A DNA stretch of 64,000 bases, taken from assembly GCF_000247695.1 (NCBI RefSeq), contig NW_004624781.1:10768182-10832181 (forward strand). The letters run 5' to 3'. This stretch comes from Heterocephalus glaber. Taxonomy: Eukaryota; Chordata; Mammalia; Rodentia; Bathyergidae. The notes under the pieces were generated by a model. The model ran no database searches, was not told the origin of the DNA, and saw nothing but the letters and a program-made list of their open reading frames with translations. The position numbers were made by a program, and so were the translations under genes. Below, piece after piece: positions 36,705 through 47,809 of this stretch (positions are counted from its first letter, which is position 1; every line of letters begins with the position of its first letter).

Positions 36705-37950
36705 TTTGAAATACCAATCCTTATTTCAGAGATTTGAATGGTAATTGGCCATAGTGGTCCCTAAGCATTGATAGAATTTTCAAAGTGCCTCCACCCCAGG
36801 ATTCCATGGTGCACCTAGGACTGAAAACTCCAGGGCTACATGCTTCCAGGTAGGAAAGCATGAACAATAATTTTGCATAATCCTGTCATACTTCCTTGTT
36901 TTTTGTGTTTAGTAATTTGATAAGGGGGGATTAGGATGATCTCGTTCCTGATATATATTCCCTACAGAAGGTAATGGGTATTTGTGTTGCATCAAAACTT
37001 ATAGGAAAGAATGATTTTCTTACCAGAAGAGAACAATCCAATTGAGAGAAAGTGTGTTGATGCTGTGTGCATCCGCATAGTGAGCCCAGTGTCTCAGCTT
37101 GTCTGGCCTTCTGCACCCCTCTTCTGACTGCTGGGGAGTTGTCAGTTGGTTGGGGAGATAGGCTGTGGAGCAGGGATCTCCAAAGCTCTCTGTGAGTGCA
37201 GAGCCTGCCCAAGGGGTCTGGGAGAGGAGAAGGCACGGGTCAGAGGCTGACAGACGGTCTTTCTGCCATGCAGACTGCACGCAGATGGCTCTGACAGTTT
37301 GGACAAGGCTGCAACTTTGGGCTGCTGAGGCGGAGCTCGAAAAGATGCTCCGAGAAGTGGCAGGTGACACACCTCTCTCTCTTGCACTGAGCAGACCTCC
37401 AGTCTGAGGATGAATGGGAGGTGGGAGGAGGAGGAGGAGGAGGAGGAGAAGTAGCAGGAGGCCAAAAAAACAAGAGATGGGGGCTTGCTCTGTGAAGGAA
37501 GGCCTTTCCCTCACCCTCCCCTTGCCCCCCCAGGGCCTGGGCAGCAACAGTCCTGGGAGGCAGTTGGTGGTGGCTTTGTATGGAACATCTTCTTGCATAG
37601 CAGCCCATGTTCCTGCTCTGCTGCTCATACCCAGCTTCCCAAATTCACTGAGCAGCTCTAATTCTTGTTTTCTCTGAACAATTGAACCTAACTCCAAGCA
37701 TGGATTTGTAGGGGCAATGTTTGTAGAAGCCCCAGCAGAAGCCTGGCCAGTGGTAAATGCTCCTAACATGTTGACAACCACTTGTGTAGCTGGAGGCTAA
37801 GAAGGTAGAAGCCCAAACCATGGCTTCACTGTTAAAGTACATTATTTTTATTTTGGTCATAGGACACCAACCTCAGTCTTATCTTACCCTATACTCGTAT
37901 TTTAATTTATGCCAGTCAGTTTCTAATGAAAATCAGGAGGGAAGTGAAGT
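36705..37950. other. GC-richer patch with overlapping open frames, no gene called
   Basis: The minus strand has the longest unbroken frame outside a repeat tract (253 codons, 37020-37781), with further frames open in the other minus frames and on plus. The predicted protein has a run of 12 leucines and then three prolines, produced by the (GGA)n array at 37424-37449. I see no signal peptide, conserved domain or splice signals that would support it. Openness in several frames suggests base composition. Confidence 0.4.
37424..37449. repeat. (GGA)n microsatellite
   Basis: About eight GGA units. It encodes poly-leucine or poly-proline in the opposite-strand frames. Confidence 0.9.
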
Positions 37951-37956
37951 GTAATG

Positions 37957-38314
37957 CGGATAGAGAGGGAGAAGGAGGAGGAGGAGGAGGAAAACGAAGT
38001 AGAAGAGGAGAAGGTGGAGGAGAAGGCAGTGGAAGTGGAGGAGGAAGTGGAAGAGGATAAAGTGGAGGAGGTTGAGGAGGAGGAGGAGGAGGTGGAAGAG
38101 GAGGAGATGGAGGAGGAGGAAGCAGAGGAGGAAAAGGTGGAGGAGGAGGTGAAAGGAGAGGTAAAGGAAGAGGAAGTGAAGGTGGGAGAAGAGATGGAGG
38201 AGAAGGGGGAGGAGGAAATGGAGGAGGAGGTAGAGGAGGAGAAAGTGGAGGTGGAGGAGTTGGTGAATGAGGTGGAGGAAAAGGAGATGGAGGAAAAGGG
38301 GGAGGGAAAGAAAG
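37957..38314. repeat. 358-bp polypurine tract, degenerate (GGA/GAA)n
   Basis: The plus strand is almost entirely A and G, with sparse T and rare C. A plus-strand frame (37954-38877, 307 codons) runs through it and gives a Glu/Val-rich stretch of about 120 residues, then low-information sequence to the stop. The frame is open because GAG/GAA/GTG codons cannot form stops, so I do not call it a gene. Such tracts can form triplex (H-) DNA. Confidence 0.92.
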
Positions 38315-38315
38315 A

Positions 38316-39478
38316 CTCGTCCTCTTTTTACCTCCTTCTAGCAGGAGGACAAGGCCTGCCCCTCAGCCCCGCTGCAGTAATTGCTTCCATGCAGCAATTG
38401 GCTTCCAATCATCTCCACCAAGGGCCCAGAAGAAGGCTTTTCTGCCTCTCCCACTTTGGTTTGCAGGCACCTGGGAACAGCCCCTGCAGTCAGCACCATT
38501 GTCCTCTTGTCCCCTCTCAGTGGATTTCACAAGGCCTCTTGGCACATACCTACTGTAGACGTTTAATTAACATAAAACACTCTGTAACACTATTAAGACA
38601 GGAGCTAGATTGGGAAGCTGGCAACTCCCCAACCCTGTGCAGCCAAATTCCGGGACACAGGTATGTCCTTCAACTTGCTCACGGTGACTGGAGACACGGA
38701 AGTCTGTCCTGTTCCAGATCTGTTGCCTCTGAAGCTTCCCCTGCCAGTACCCTGAGATCCTTGGTCCAACCTAGCACCCCATGGATCACAGAGTCCCCTT
38801 ACTGCTCCTCGCTGATGTCCATTTGTCTCGTTCTTTCCACCCCTTGTCCCAGCTCCTCAGCTTTCCCCTTCCTGTGACCAGAGCCTGACATCCCCCGGGG
38901 GTCTTCATGTCATATTTAACTTGTACAGCACATTTATTCTGTACGTTACGAGATCATCTCCATTTTAAGTCATGCTACATGGAAAACAGCACTGTGTGAG
39001 TGTAACTGAGCCCTGTCTCCTCTGCGTGTCCGGCTACTGAGAATGCAGGCTGCATGAGTTACAGAACATGAGGAGGAGCAGGACAAACTTAGAGGCTGAC
39101 AAGAAGTCCTTAGTGCAACACAGGGACATTCACACAACACTCTGGAAGGAGAGACAAGGACTGCCTGTCCTGCCAAGGAGAAAGGATGTGGAGCATCAGG
39201 AGGTGGCAGAGACTCTGAAAGCAGTGGTTCTAGCCAAGGTTCCCTGATGATCACACCCAGCACCTTCTTTGCTTCAGCTGCAAGTGTCAGGCTTTGCAAG
39301 CACAGGAAGCTGAATGATTAGAGCTGTCCAAAGCAGTTTTCAGGGCCTCACTCTGTGGCCTGGCCTATGTCTGATATATCAGCACTGGAGGGATTTTCTT
39401 AATTGTCACCATTTAGGAGACAAATGCTCCTTAAAGCAGAAGTACATGAACCCTACAAGATGCGATCTTTTTAGGTTA
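38316..39478. other. unique sequence, no gene recognised
   Basis: No exon was recognised. The 109-codon minus frame at 38970-39299 has no recognisable domain. Confidence 0.4.
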
Positions 39479-39483
39479 GTTTA

Positions 39484-40012
39484 TGAGGTATGATTAAAAT
39501 ATATAGTGAATATTTAAATTAAAATCTTAACTATAGTAAAAGACACATTGCCATGAATCCTCCTCAAAATACTCCTGGCCTCAAACACATCCCATCATTC
39601 TTGGTGCTTTCAGAATCAGTTCTGGAAGTCTTCTATCATGAGGGTCTTTATGAGGTATGATCTGCATTACAGGGAATGCAGCTCCTGGTGCCTAAAAACA
39701 TTGCTATATGTTCTCATCTACCTTATTCACTGGACCTTGGACTGTGCAACTTCTGTCTCTTCTCCACAGTCAAAATGACCATGAAATGTAAATGTTTAAA
39801 GCAATTCAGAACCTTGAGGCAGCCACAACGGCACAAGTAAAGACAATCAGAGAAGAAGACTTCTTGAACTGCTTCCAAAAGTGACAAGAACTATTGGATA
39901 AGTGCTTTTGAACCAAGGGGAAGTATTCTGAGAGGAATTAATGGCAATGTATCTTTTACTATAATAAATATTTTAGAATTTAAGCATTCACTATATTTTC
40001 TGATCACACTAA
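39484..40012 (+). mobile_element. non-autonomous mariner relic, copy 1
   Basis: The ends form an inverted repeat of about 85 bp (left gaggtatgattaaaa; right, reversed, tagtgtgatcagaaa), including atagtaaaaga blocks and 'cattgccat'. The interior keeps the C-terminal end of a mariner transposase frame. Near 39860-39940 it reads EDFLNCFQK, then after a stop DKC, as in the family pattern CF..W..RWDKC. The catalytic region is missing and stops interrupt the rest. A TA pair precedes the left end, as expected for Tc1/mariner. It matches copy 2 at 61.6 kb. Confidence 0.72.
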
Positions 40013-40444
40013 AATCCTACTTTTCTCCTTCTGTTTCTCTTTGGTTGTTACTCCAAAAGAAACTGAGAAAAGCCAGATGGAAGACAGAGATGTATACAAA
40101 GCATTGTTCAGGGGTAAGCTTATATGTGAGTAAATTTACTTTTCTCTTTAATTTGGCTGAAAAAATGATATAATTTTCCAGAAGTTACTTGATTGGAAAA
40201 CCAGTCCCTGGGGTGGGGGTGGGAGTGGTGAGTAAGGAAGGAAGCACAGCAGATGGAAGCAGAAAATCTGGACCAGAAATAGCCTTGCCAGAGGCCTGAC
40301 AGAGCAAGGACTATGGCTTTGAGCCCTGGAGACCACCTCCTCAGGAATGTCTGTCCTCCAGGTTTGTTTTGCAGGTCAAATCAAATTGGTATGTGAATGC
40401 CCACAGGTTGGTTAGATAAATATTTAGATTGTGTCACCTGGCTC

Positions 40445-40592
40445 TTATTCAAAGTGTGGCCTGTGGACCACTGACCTGGGGAGTTTATGAGGATGCAGAT
40501 TTTCAGGCCCTGCCCCAGAACTAATGAATCCAAATTATATTTTAACAAGATCCCAAGTGATTCCTTTGCACATTAAAATTTGAAAAGACCTA
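40445..40592 (+). mobile_element. MER5A-like hAT relic, first of a pair
   Basis: 'ctgtggaccactgacctggg' and 'ttcaggccctgccccagaac' followed by 'tcccaagtgattcctttgca' fit the MER5A-type order (terminal block, 'ccctgccccag', right-hand 'aggtgattc'). Confidence 0.55.
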
Positions 40593-40599
40593 ATCCTAG

Positions 40600-40765
40600 A
40601 CCACTAGTTCTCTAATGTGGCTGCCCATTAGCATCACTTAGGGAACATTGAAGAATACGAAAGATCGAAGCTGCTCTCCCAGAGATTCTTGTGTAATTGG
40701 TGTGGGGTCAGCCTGGGTGTCCACATTTTTAAAATCTCCCATAGTGAGTTTTACATGAAACAAAT
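40600..40765 (+). mobile_element. MER5A-like hAT relic, second of a pair
   Basis: 'ctagttctctaatgtggctg', 'cccattagcatcacttaggg', 'cccagagattcttgtgtaat' and 'tccacatttttaaaatctcc' follow the MER5A order in the same orientation as its neighbour. Confidence 0.65.
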
Positions 40766-40769
40766 TTTG

Positions 40770-41015
40770 AGCAGCCTTGTTCTCTACCAAGCCACCTCTG
40801 CAGAGTGGCCATTCTATCTATATATTTCCCATCCATCTGGTTGTAAAATTCAAAAGGCTCACTTGCTTTGAGAATAGCATTGATTTCAAATTGGTGTAAA
40901 GGCTGATAAATTGCTTACTCTTGATGTGTTCTTTGACTTGTCCCAAACTCCTAACAAAGGCTCCTGGGACTAGCGACAGCTCTTGGGCCACACCTTAAAT
41001 TCTACTAGTGTAGAC
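40770..41015. other. unique sequence
   Basis: No feature recognised. Confidence 0.4.
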
Positions 41016-41018
41016 TAC

Positions 41019-41434
41019 TGTCTTAGTTACTTTCTTGTTGCTAGGAAAAATTACCATATACCCACAAGTTAAAGGAGGAAAGGGTTCTTTAGTTCACAGT
41101 TTGTAGAAGTTTCAGTACATAGTCAGCTGGTTCCAAGGCAGGGTGGCATGGCACAGTGACATGGCAGAGGAGAAACAGTCCATGGCATGGTAGGCAGGAG
41201 GCAGCAAGCAGTGAGCTTTGCTTTTCCTTTTTTATTCCATCCAGGCTACAAGTCTATTGGTTGGTGCCACCCACACTCATGGTGGACCTTCCCATTACCC
41301 ATAGCCAGAACCATGCTAAACCAATCAGTGGACTAATCCAGTATCACACACCCATGATCCAGCCACCTCCCAAAAATCTACCTATGAATGCATGAGGCTA
41401 TGGGGGGACATGTAGATATAAGCCATAAAAACCA
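41019..41434 (-). mobile_element. solo LTR, ERVL-MaLR-like, family shared with 52.4 and 63.8 kb
   Basis: The minus strand begins tggtttttatggcttatatc, continues 'ggaggtggctggatcatggg', and ends 'gcaacaagaaagtaactaag' then aca. The same start and end blocks occur in the LTR at 52421-52808, so they are one family. Near 41225-41290 it carries a block (ggcaccaaccaatag, tggaataaaaaagg) that also occurs in the MLT2-like LTR at 7.5 kb. No internal proviral sequence is present on either side. Confidence 0.7.
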
Positions 41435-41524
41435 TGGTCTGCCCCAATTAGAAAACAACCTCACCCCTACCTCATACCTGCTGGCCTCCCTTCCTCAGGT
41501 CATAGGTTTGAGCAGACATTATTT

Positions 41525-41935
41525 CATTAAACACACACAGCACTTACTTTATCCTGGGTACCATTCTATGTGTTTAACCTGTGCACAACCAGGCTGTAAT
41601 TCATATGTCTCACTGCCAGGTGGCTCTGAGCCACCAGTGGTACACACATGACTGTCTCATTGGGTGGCATGGGATAGTCCCATTGTGAGATACAAGTTGC
41701 CCAATGGGAAAATCACGCATGTACCACTGGTAGTTCAAGTAAGAGAGAATGTGTTCAAAGGGTTCACTAATATCAGCAAAGCAGCTTTTTCATTACACCT
41801 TCCCCTTTTATAGGAGCAAAAGCAGATGCACTGAATGCCTAAATAACTGCCCAAAGTCACATTGTTGGTAAGTAGCAGCAGCAGGATTGTCCTCAGGTCA
41901 TCTAGCTCCTAACCAGTATTTCGCTGCCTCACCCA
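41525..41935 (+). repeat. MIR SINE split by an insertion
   Basis: The 5' block ('cagcacttactttatcctgg', 'gtgtttaacctgtgcac') lies at 41535-41587. The 3' block ('ataactgcccaaagtcacat', 'gttggtaagtagcagcagca') lies at about 41810-41935. The interval between them, about 200 bp, includes the palindrome at 41633-41731, so something inserted into an older MIR. Confidence 0.6.
41633..41731. repeat. 99-bp palindromic element (possible hAT-type MITE)
   Basis: The left end accagtggtacacacatga and right end tcacgcatgtaccactggt are near-perfect reverse complements. The match continues inward over about 36 bp per arm (cattgggt and cccaatgg). The terminal cagtggta resembles hAT termini, but no clean 8-bp target duplication is seen. 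Immediately left is a separate perfect hairpin, ggtggctc-t-gagccacc. Confidence 0.75.
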
Positions 41936-42039
41936 CAGGTGCTTCTGGGAGGAGGCTCTAGCCTCCTTTAACACAGCACGTCCTCAGCCATCTGTCCTAC
42001 CCCAAGCCCCTAACTGTACCTCCATCCTACCCCACCCTC

Positions 42040-42660
42040 TCCATCCCTTGCCTTCCCTCTGTCTCCACCCACATCACATCTGTCCTGCACCACTGTGATC
42101 ACATGGCCTCTCTCCTCTCATGCATCCTTCCCATTATCAGGATAATCTTTCTGAAATGCAAAGCCGGACAGGTTCTAAATCCTCAAATGGCTCTACATCC
42201 ATTGCTGCTCAGTGAAGCACTTGTTCCTGAGTGCCATACATCAGAGCCTCTGCTTGGAGCTCTACCTTGCAGCCTTCTTCTTGCCCTTTCCTATCTGCTC
42301 ACTCCAGCCACACAAAGCCACCCTGATGGTCCCTCCCTCAGTCTCTCTTATCTCAGGACCTTTGCACAGCCAGTTGGAGGGGGGCTTCCATCTAAAGCCA
42401 GCTCATCTTCCAGCCTTAGCTCAGGTGTGGTGCCCTCAGGAAAGCATTCCTGAATACCGCCTATCACTCCTGCAGCTTCTCATTCCCCATTGTGCATCTC
42501 CCATAGCATCTGAGGTGCTGTCTCAGATTCCAGAGGGAGGCAGCATCCCCTTGCAGCAATGGCTGTGCTTAAATCAATTTTGTATCCCATGGACTAGTAT
42601 AGATCCAAGGTCATAGCCAGCATGGTATTCCTTTGGAATAAATGAATGTGTGAGAATGGA
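42040..42660 (+). repeat. LINE2 3' region
   Basis: Sense L2 order: 'ctcaaatggctctacatcca', 'tctcaggacctttgcacagc', 'gccctcaggaaagcattcct', then 'ggaataaatgaatgtgtgag'. The plus-strand frames of 116 and 134 codons in this range (42103-42616) are remnants of this repeat, not genes. Confidence 0.65.
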
Positions 42661-42664
42661 AATA

Positions 42665-43520
42665 TGCCACTCTTTGATGACACAGGAGATGCCCTTTGAT
42701 CCTTTCCTTTCCTTCCTTCCTCTGACTCCCACATGCTCCGTGCTCTGCCTCTCTGTCTCTGACTGGAAGGCTAGAGTCTTCCTCTGGCTTTGTTGGCTTG
42801 GGAACTTGGCCTCTTGCTCTCTTGAGCAGCCAGCACCCAGCAGTGGTCTAACTTCCTCTTATCACTTCCTTGCTCTGCATGCCCTCAAGAGAATATTTAA
42901 TGTGCACACAAAATACATGCTGAAATATTCATGAATACATTTGAAATTTTTTTACTTAAGCCCACTTTGTCTGAAAATAGAATTGAGGAGACAAATAGAC
43001 AAACATGGCACACAAAAGCATGGAGAGAAATATACAATAAGCAATTAGTTATAACTGATCACCTTGCAGAAGGTTGTCTAAAAACCAGTTTTAGAACATG
43101 TTCCTGGGACATCAAAGGAGGCCCATCCAGTCCCATTTGGAGGAATACCCTTTTTATGAATGCCTCCTTCATCATACGTTATTGGTGGCCTGTCATAATC
43201 TTGCTCTGCTTTTCTCCTCACCTTGCTAGCATCTGTTCCATTATTCTTGAGATGGCTGTGCATGGATGGACCTCGGAGAGCCCTCGGGCCAGGCACCTGG
43301 GAGGTGAGCCTGGCCTGGTGCTCTCAGGTAGCCTGAGATAGGAAAGGCCAGCCTTGCCTGGATGGGGTAGGGGATCTCTGTCCTTATAGACCTTCCACCT
43401 ATACTCTCCTTGCTGCTACTTGCCATAGAGATGCCCAGTTGTTTCACCAACTCTTTTCAGTGAGCCTAGTACACCAGTACCTCAGGGTTATAACCTCCTA
43501 CCATGTTAGTCACCTTTAGC
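42665..43520. other. unique sequence, no gene recognised
   Basis: Frames of 94 and 136 codons on plus (42650-42934, 42931-43341) overlap minus-strand frames and have no recognisable domain. Confidence 0.4.
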
Positions 43521-43524
43521 ACTC

Positions 43525-43782
43525 ATCCCTCTTTCTCTCCTTCCTTTTCCTTCCTCCTTCCCTCCTTCCTTCTTTATTTCCATCCTTCTATCCTTTCTTC
43601 ATTCCCTCTTTCCTTCCTTCCCTTCCTCTCTTCTTTCCTCCTTTCCTTTTGCTTCCTCTCCCTTCCCTCCTACCTCCTTCCTTCCCTCTCCTCGTTTCTT
43701 TCCTTCCTTTCTTTTCTCCCTTCCTTCTTTCCCTCTCTCTATCCATACATTTCACCCTTCTTTTTTTACCTTCTGTCCTTAC
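43525..43782. repeat. polypyrimidine tract, (CTTC)n-type
   Basis: About 215 bases of almost pure C/T on plus (to about 43740), then a shorter T-rich tail. A Ser/Phe/Leu/Pro frame of 120 codons runs across it and is an artefact. Confidence 0.9.
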
Positions 43783-43789
43783 CTAGCAC

Positions 43790-45005
43790 AGAGGTTGGCT
43801 TGGTCCAGATTCAAAGGCCTGGGGTAATCTCTGTATTGAGAGGTTCTCCTTGCAGTGGGAGGTGAACAGCAGACTCCATGGAGGCTCACTAGCTGTCATG
43901 TGGGTCTATGTTCAACACATCCCTTCCATTATCCTTAACACTTGGTCAATTCCCACTTAAAGTTTCCATTGTTCTCTGCAGGTAAGGAGCTAGAAAAAAC
44001 TCACCTTTGTCTAAGTCTATGGGGAAGAGGCTGGTGGGGGGGCAGCAGAATCCTCTCCCCTGAAGTCAGGGGTAGTGTGGGTGTAGCTTCACCATGCCCA
44101 GCCTAGCTGTGATCTTAGCAGGGAAAGCCAGTGGGTGGTAAGGGGGCACGAGCAGGGTGCAGAGGAAGAATCTGTGTGTTTTGATCATGAGCAGATAGAG
44201 GCAAGGTCCTGGGCAAACTCTCAGATTCAGTGGAGGCCCTTTGAGCAGGTTGATCTCTAGCACAGTGTCCTCTGGGGTCTTCAGGGCCAACATCTTTGTA
44301 GTAGTTTCCAGATGTGACCTTCAGTAACAATAGCTCCAACTTGAAGGGAAACAGAGCTTGGATGGGGACCTTTAAGTGATAGTTTGGCAGGGTTTGAATT
44401 TCTGGCCCACCACCCTCACTTCTTAATCCATTCCTTTAAAAATACTGATTTCAGCCACTTAGGTAATGTCTCTGAGATCCGGTACATTATCAATTACATT
44501 GGATCTGTAATGAGTAAGAAGTCAAGTTAGAATGAAGAAAAATAAAAACAAAACAAAACAACCACATTTCCTTGTGTGCATTGCTAGATGATCTAGATGA
44601 ACAGTGTGTATGTTAGGTTCGTTCCCCTTATATCCAAAATGGCAAGGATAGGGCACTTGTCCCAGTGGCAGACACCAGTATCTGCACAAATGTCAAAATC
44701 TTCAATAGGACAACTCAGATAGAAGCTGCTAACCCATGCACTGGGATGAAAGAGAGACTGCTTTTTCTTCCAAATCCTGCCATGTAAATACATGTGTGGC
44801 TCCCAAGCTGCTTTTTGGACCTATTTCTAAGCCTTCCAAGGATTGTTGGCACCACGGAATGGAGGGTCTCCTATTTCAAATGTCAAGAGGCTGAGGATCC
44901 TGAAAAAAGTCCTTGCACTCTGCAGCTCAATGGCAAAAACAAAATTTCTTACTGAATGGTGTACGTTGTGGGCAAGTGTGGCTAACATCTTAGAGAAACG
45001 ATGAA
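43790..45005. other. unique sequence, no gene recognised
   Basis: No exon was recognised. Frames are at most 75 codons, apart from a 130-codon minus frame (44827-45219) that runs into the L2 relic. Confidence 0.4.
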
Positions 45006-45009
45006 GGAA

Positions 45010-45480
45010 GTAGAGAGGGCTTGCCAGGAGCTTCCTGGGGAAGGCAGTCTTTGAGCTGACTCTTGCAGGATAAATGAGAGTGGCCCAAGTCAAGAAGGGG
45101 TAGGGCGTTGTGCAGGTGAGGTGACACATGCAGCAGAGGGCCAGGGAGGCAGGAACACAATGTGCACACATGTGCTGGGGACCACCCGGAGAATCATTTT
45201 GCTGGAGTGTGAAATGCAAAGGAAGGAATGAGGTTTAAAGGAGCTAGGTCATAGAAAGCCTCACATCTTGGATCAAGGAGCAAGTGATTTCAGCCATAGA
45301 CAAAGGATAAGCACCCAAGGATACTGACCAGGGAGGAGCTTGATCAGATTTAATTCTGAGAAGGACATGTGGGCTGGAAAATGACTGGAACAGGAGAATG
45401 AGTTAGAGAAAGTTGTTGCTGTTGGAATGTGTGAAGGCAAATGAGGAAAGGTCTGACAACTATTTAGGAGATAAAGGAGG
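45010..45480 (-). repeat. LINE2 fragment (antisense)
   Basis: 'ggcagtctttgagctgactc', 'gcagagggccagggaggcag', 'aggagcttgatcagatttaa' and 'ggaacaggagaatgagttag' follow the order of antisense L2 3' and ORF2 sequence. Confidence 0.65.
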
Positions 45481-45484
45481 AGTG

Positions 45485-46795
45485 TGTGTTTGACAAAAGA
45501 TCAGGAACAAGCCTGAAGAATAGAGGTGGCAATGCATGTCCAAGCTCCAAGATCCTGTCTCCTAAGGGTGGTCAGGATAAGAGCACTGTGAGAAGAAACC
45601 AAAGCTCTAAGGGCAAACCCTTTTGAATTTGTCACTGGTGACCCTTACACTGAAGACACCTAAATGAAAGAGACTGGCTGTCCTCATGTGGAAACTCAGA
45701 AGTCCAGGGAGAAATTCTTACTCCATGTAACAAGGGACATCAAGTGGCACTGAATTCTGTGGTCAGTGACCTATCAGGTATGGTCTATGTGATCAAAAAG
45801 CACCTGAGATATAGTATTTACTTCTGAAGCAATTTTTGTGTTAATTTTTCTGATAAGAGTTCAATTTCACCATGTCTGTGTGTATATTTTAAAACAAAAG
45901 AAAGAAAAGCAAAAAGGAAGACAATTATACCCCTGTCTTCTGTGGGGGGAGGATGTTTCCACCCATCTTCCCAGCTCCTGTGCCTAACTGGGCAGAGGCA
46001 GGGCTCCCCTCTCCTCTTGTTCTCACCACCCCTTCTGCCCTGTAGCTGCTAAGGTGTCATGGTGCCCAGCCCACACATCCTGCTGCCCCTTTCTTGGCTC
46101 TCATACACCTGAGTGGATGAGTGACCCACCTTGGCCATCTCTGTCCCTCCTCACAGTCACATGTGATGATCGCTGCCCCCAGAGTTGGGGAGATGGACAG
46201 AGAGGCAGAAGCATGTTGCTCGGGGTCCCCTGTAGCCTAGGTCATGTAATGCGGTAGGGTTTCTTACCAGCGTTTTGCTTGCGAGTGGACTCTTACATAG
46301 CTATCCATATACTGGGAGTCTTATCCTCTTCCTGCGATGGTGCCTTGTATGTGCAACATGGTCAGGGCAGGGGACAGGGATGGAGAAACTGAGGAAAAGT
46401 GAGGATTGAGAAGACCTAACTATTCCTGGACCTCTGGTCAAACATCACAGTGGCCACACCCCTGTATCAGTCTCTAACAGCTCTAAAAAGGAAATCTGAG
46501 AAAAGGGATGCCATTGTGGAAACTTGTTGTAGAACTGAGGTTTGGAACACATCTTTCCTTTCAGATCGGAGACCATGGCCCTTTCAGACGTGCACACTCA
46601 GCTATCGTTCTCCCTGTGACCTCTGAAGCCTGAGGTCATATGCTGTGTGATCCCATGTTCTGCCCCTTTCCTCATGAGACTTATGGAGGGGACCCCAATG
46701 TGGTGGCCAATCCTGACTACTGAACAAGACCATGTACCTAATAAAGGTCCTGATCTCACATTCTTCTAGGGTATGCGGGCAGCCAACAGCTTCTG
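45485..46795. other. unique sequence, no gene recognised
   Basis: Nothing recognised. One 67-codon frame lies on plus. Confidence 0.4.
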
Positions 46796-46799
46796 ATTA

Positions 46800-46885
46800 A
46801 GAGAGGCAGAAGGAAGGTCTGTATCGAGCACCTCGTGTGTGCCAGACACGGTGCTGTTATTTTACTTGCTCTGTCTCCAATAATA
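46800..46885 (+). repeat. MIR fragment
   Basis: 'tatcgagcacctcgtgtgtg' and 'ccagacacggtgctgtta' correspond to the MIR 'gcacctactatgtgccaggcactg' block. Confidence 0.65.
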
Positions 46886-46944
46886 ATGGGGATTGTCTAT
46901 CACCAGGAGTACTACTGCGGTCAAGTATTCCTGTTATAATAGGG

Positions 46945-47110
46945 CAGAGAGCATGGGTCCCGAGAGGAAACAGTGACCTGGCAATCCCACCTGCCTCCCT
47001 CCTAGTTAGGTGACCCTGAGCCCCCGTCTCACCTCTCTGAGTCTTTGCAAGCTCATGTATAAAAATTAAACAGTGTTACTGTATCTTGCCTGAGATAATA
47101 CTGCAGAGGC
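46945..47110 (-). repeat. MIR SINE (antisense)
   Basis: 'ctagttaggtgaccctgagc', 'tcacctctctgagtctttgc' and 'gcctgagataatactgcag' are in antisense MIR order. Confidence 0.65.
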
Positions 47111-47114
47111 ATCC

Positions 47115-47800
47115 GGGATGTGAGATTTGTTAGCAGAGGTTCATCTGCACTTAGGTTGTTGGGAACTGGGACACACAGCTAAAGACCCTTCAAAGCCATA
47201 GTCTTTATAGGGTCCTCAGATGATTCCTGCCCTGGCCTTTTGAGCTCCAGATTTTGCTAAGTCATTTCAAAGTTCCATGCCTGCCAAGGAGGTGCCAGGG
47301 AGTGTAACTTGCTACCCAGCTTTCTGGGAGTGTGATCTGCACTTCTCAGGTACGACAGGGCTGGCAGGATTGTTCTAATATTTGGTGTGATGTTGCCTTC
47401 TGTTATCACCACCTTACCCTCCCCTTTCCCTAGCTGTGAGAATGGGAGAGGTGTTATATGGTTCATAGGACGGGGCTGTATTTGAGGGTTTGAAGGAAAG
47501 ATATACACATGCCTTGCATCTGAATAAACCATCCTGGATGTCACTGGAGTCTTTTACAGAGTTGGATGGCCCAGGGACCACCCACAATTTACCAAAAACT
47601 GGAATACTTATTTGTTTGGAATTTTTTAAAACTTGAAGTTGAATACTGTTTTTGTCTTCAGTAGACATTCAGTAAATGATAAGTAAGTGTCTTTAGTTGA
47701 ACAGAGTCAGTGCACTCCTTCTGAGAGCTATTCAGATATCTTAGAATTCAACCCCTGGTACAGAAAATCACCAGTAGGTCCTGGCAGTGCCGAGTGTGGT
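47115..47800. other. unique sequence, no gene recognised
   Basis: Two overlapping minus-strand frames (95 and 84 codons, 47257-47668) have no recognisable domain. Confidence 0.4.
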
Positions 47801-47809
47801 GGGTAATGT

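Noticed and set aside
37954..38877. 307-codon plus-strand open frame (Glu/Val-rich)
   Set aside because: It is open because a purine tract cannot encode stop codons. The part beyond the tract shows no domain or coding signature.
42103..42616. Two overlapping plus-strand frames of 116 and 134 codons
   Set aside because: They lie on a LINE2 3' relic and share no conserved protein signal.
43503..43865. 120-codon Ser/Phe/Leu/Pro-rich frame
   Set aside because: It is a translation of the (CTTC)n-type tract.
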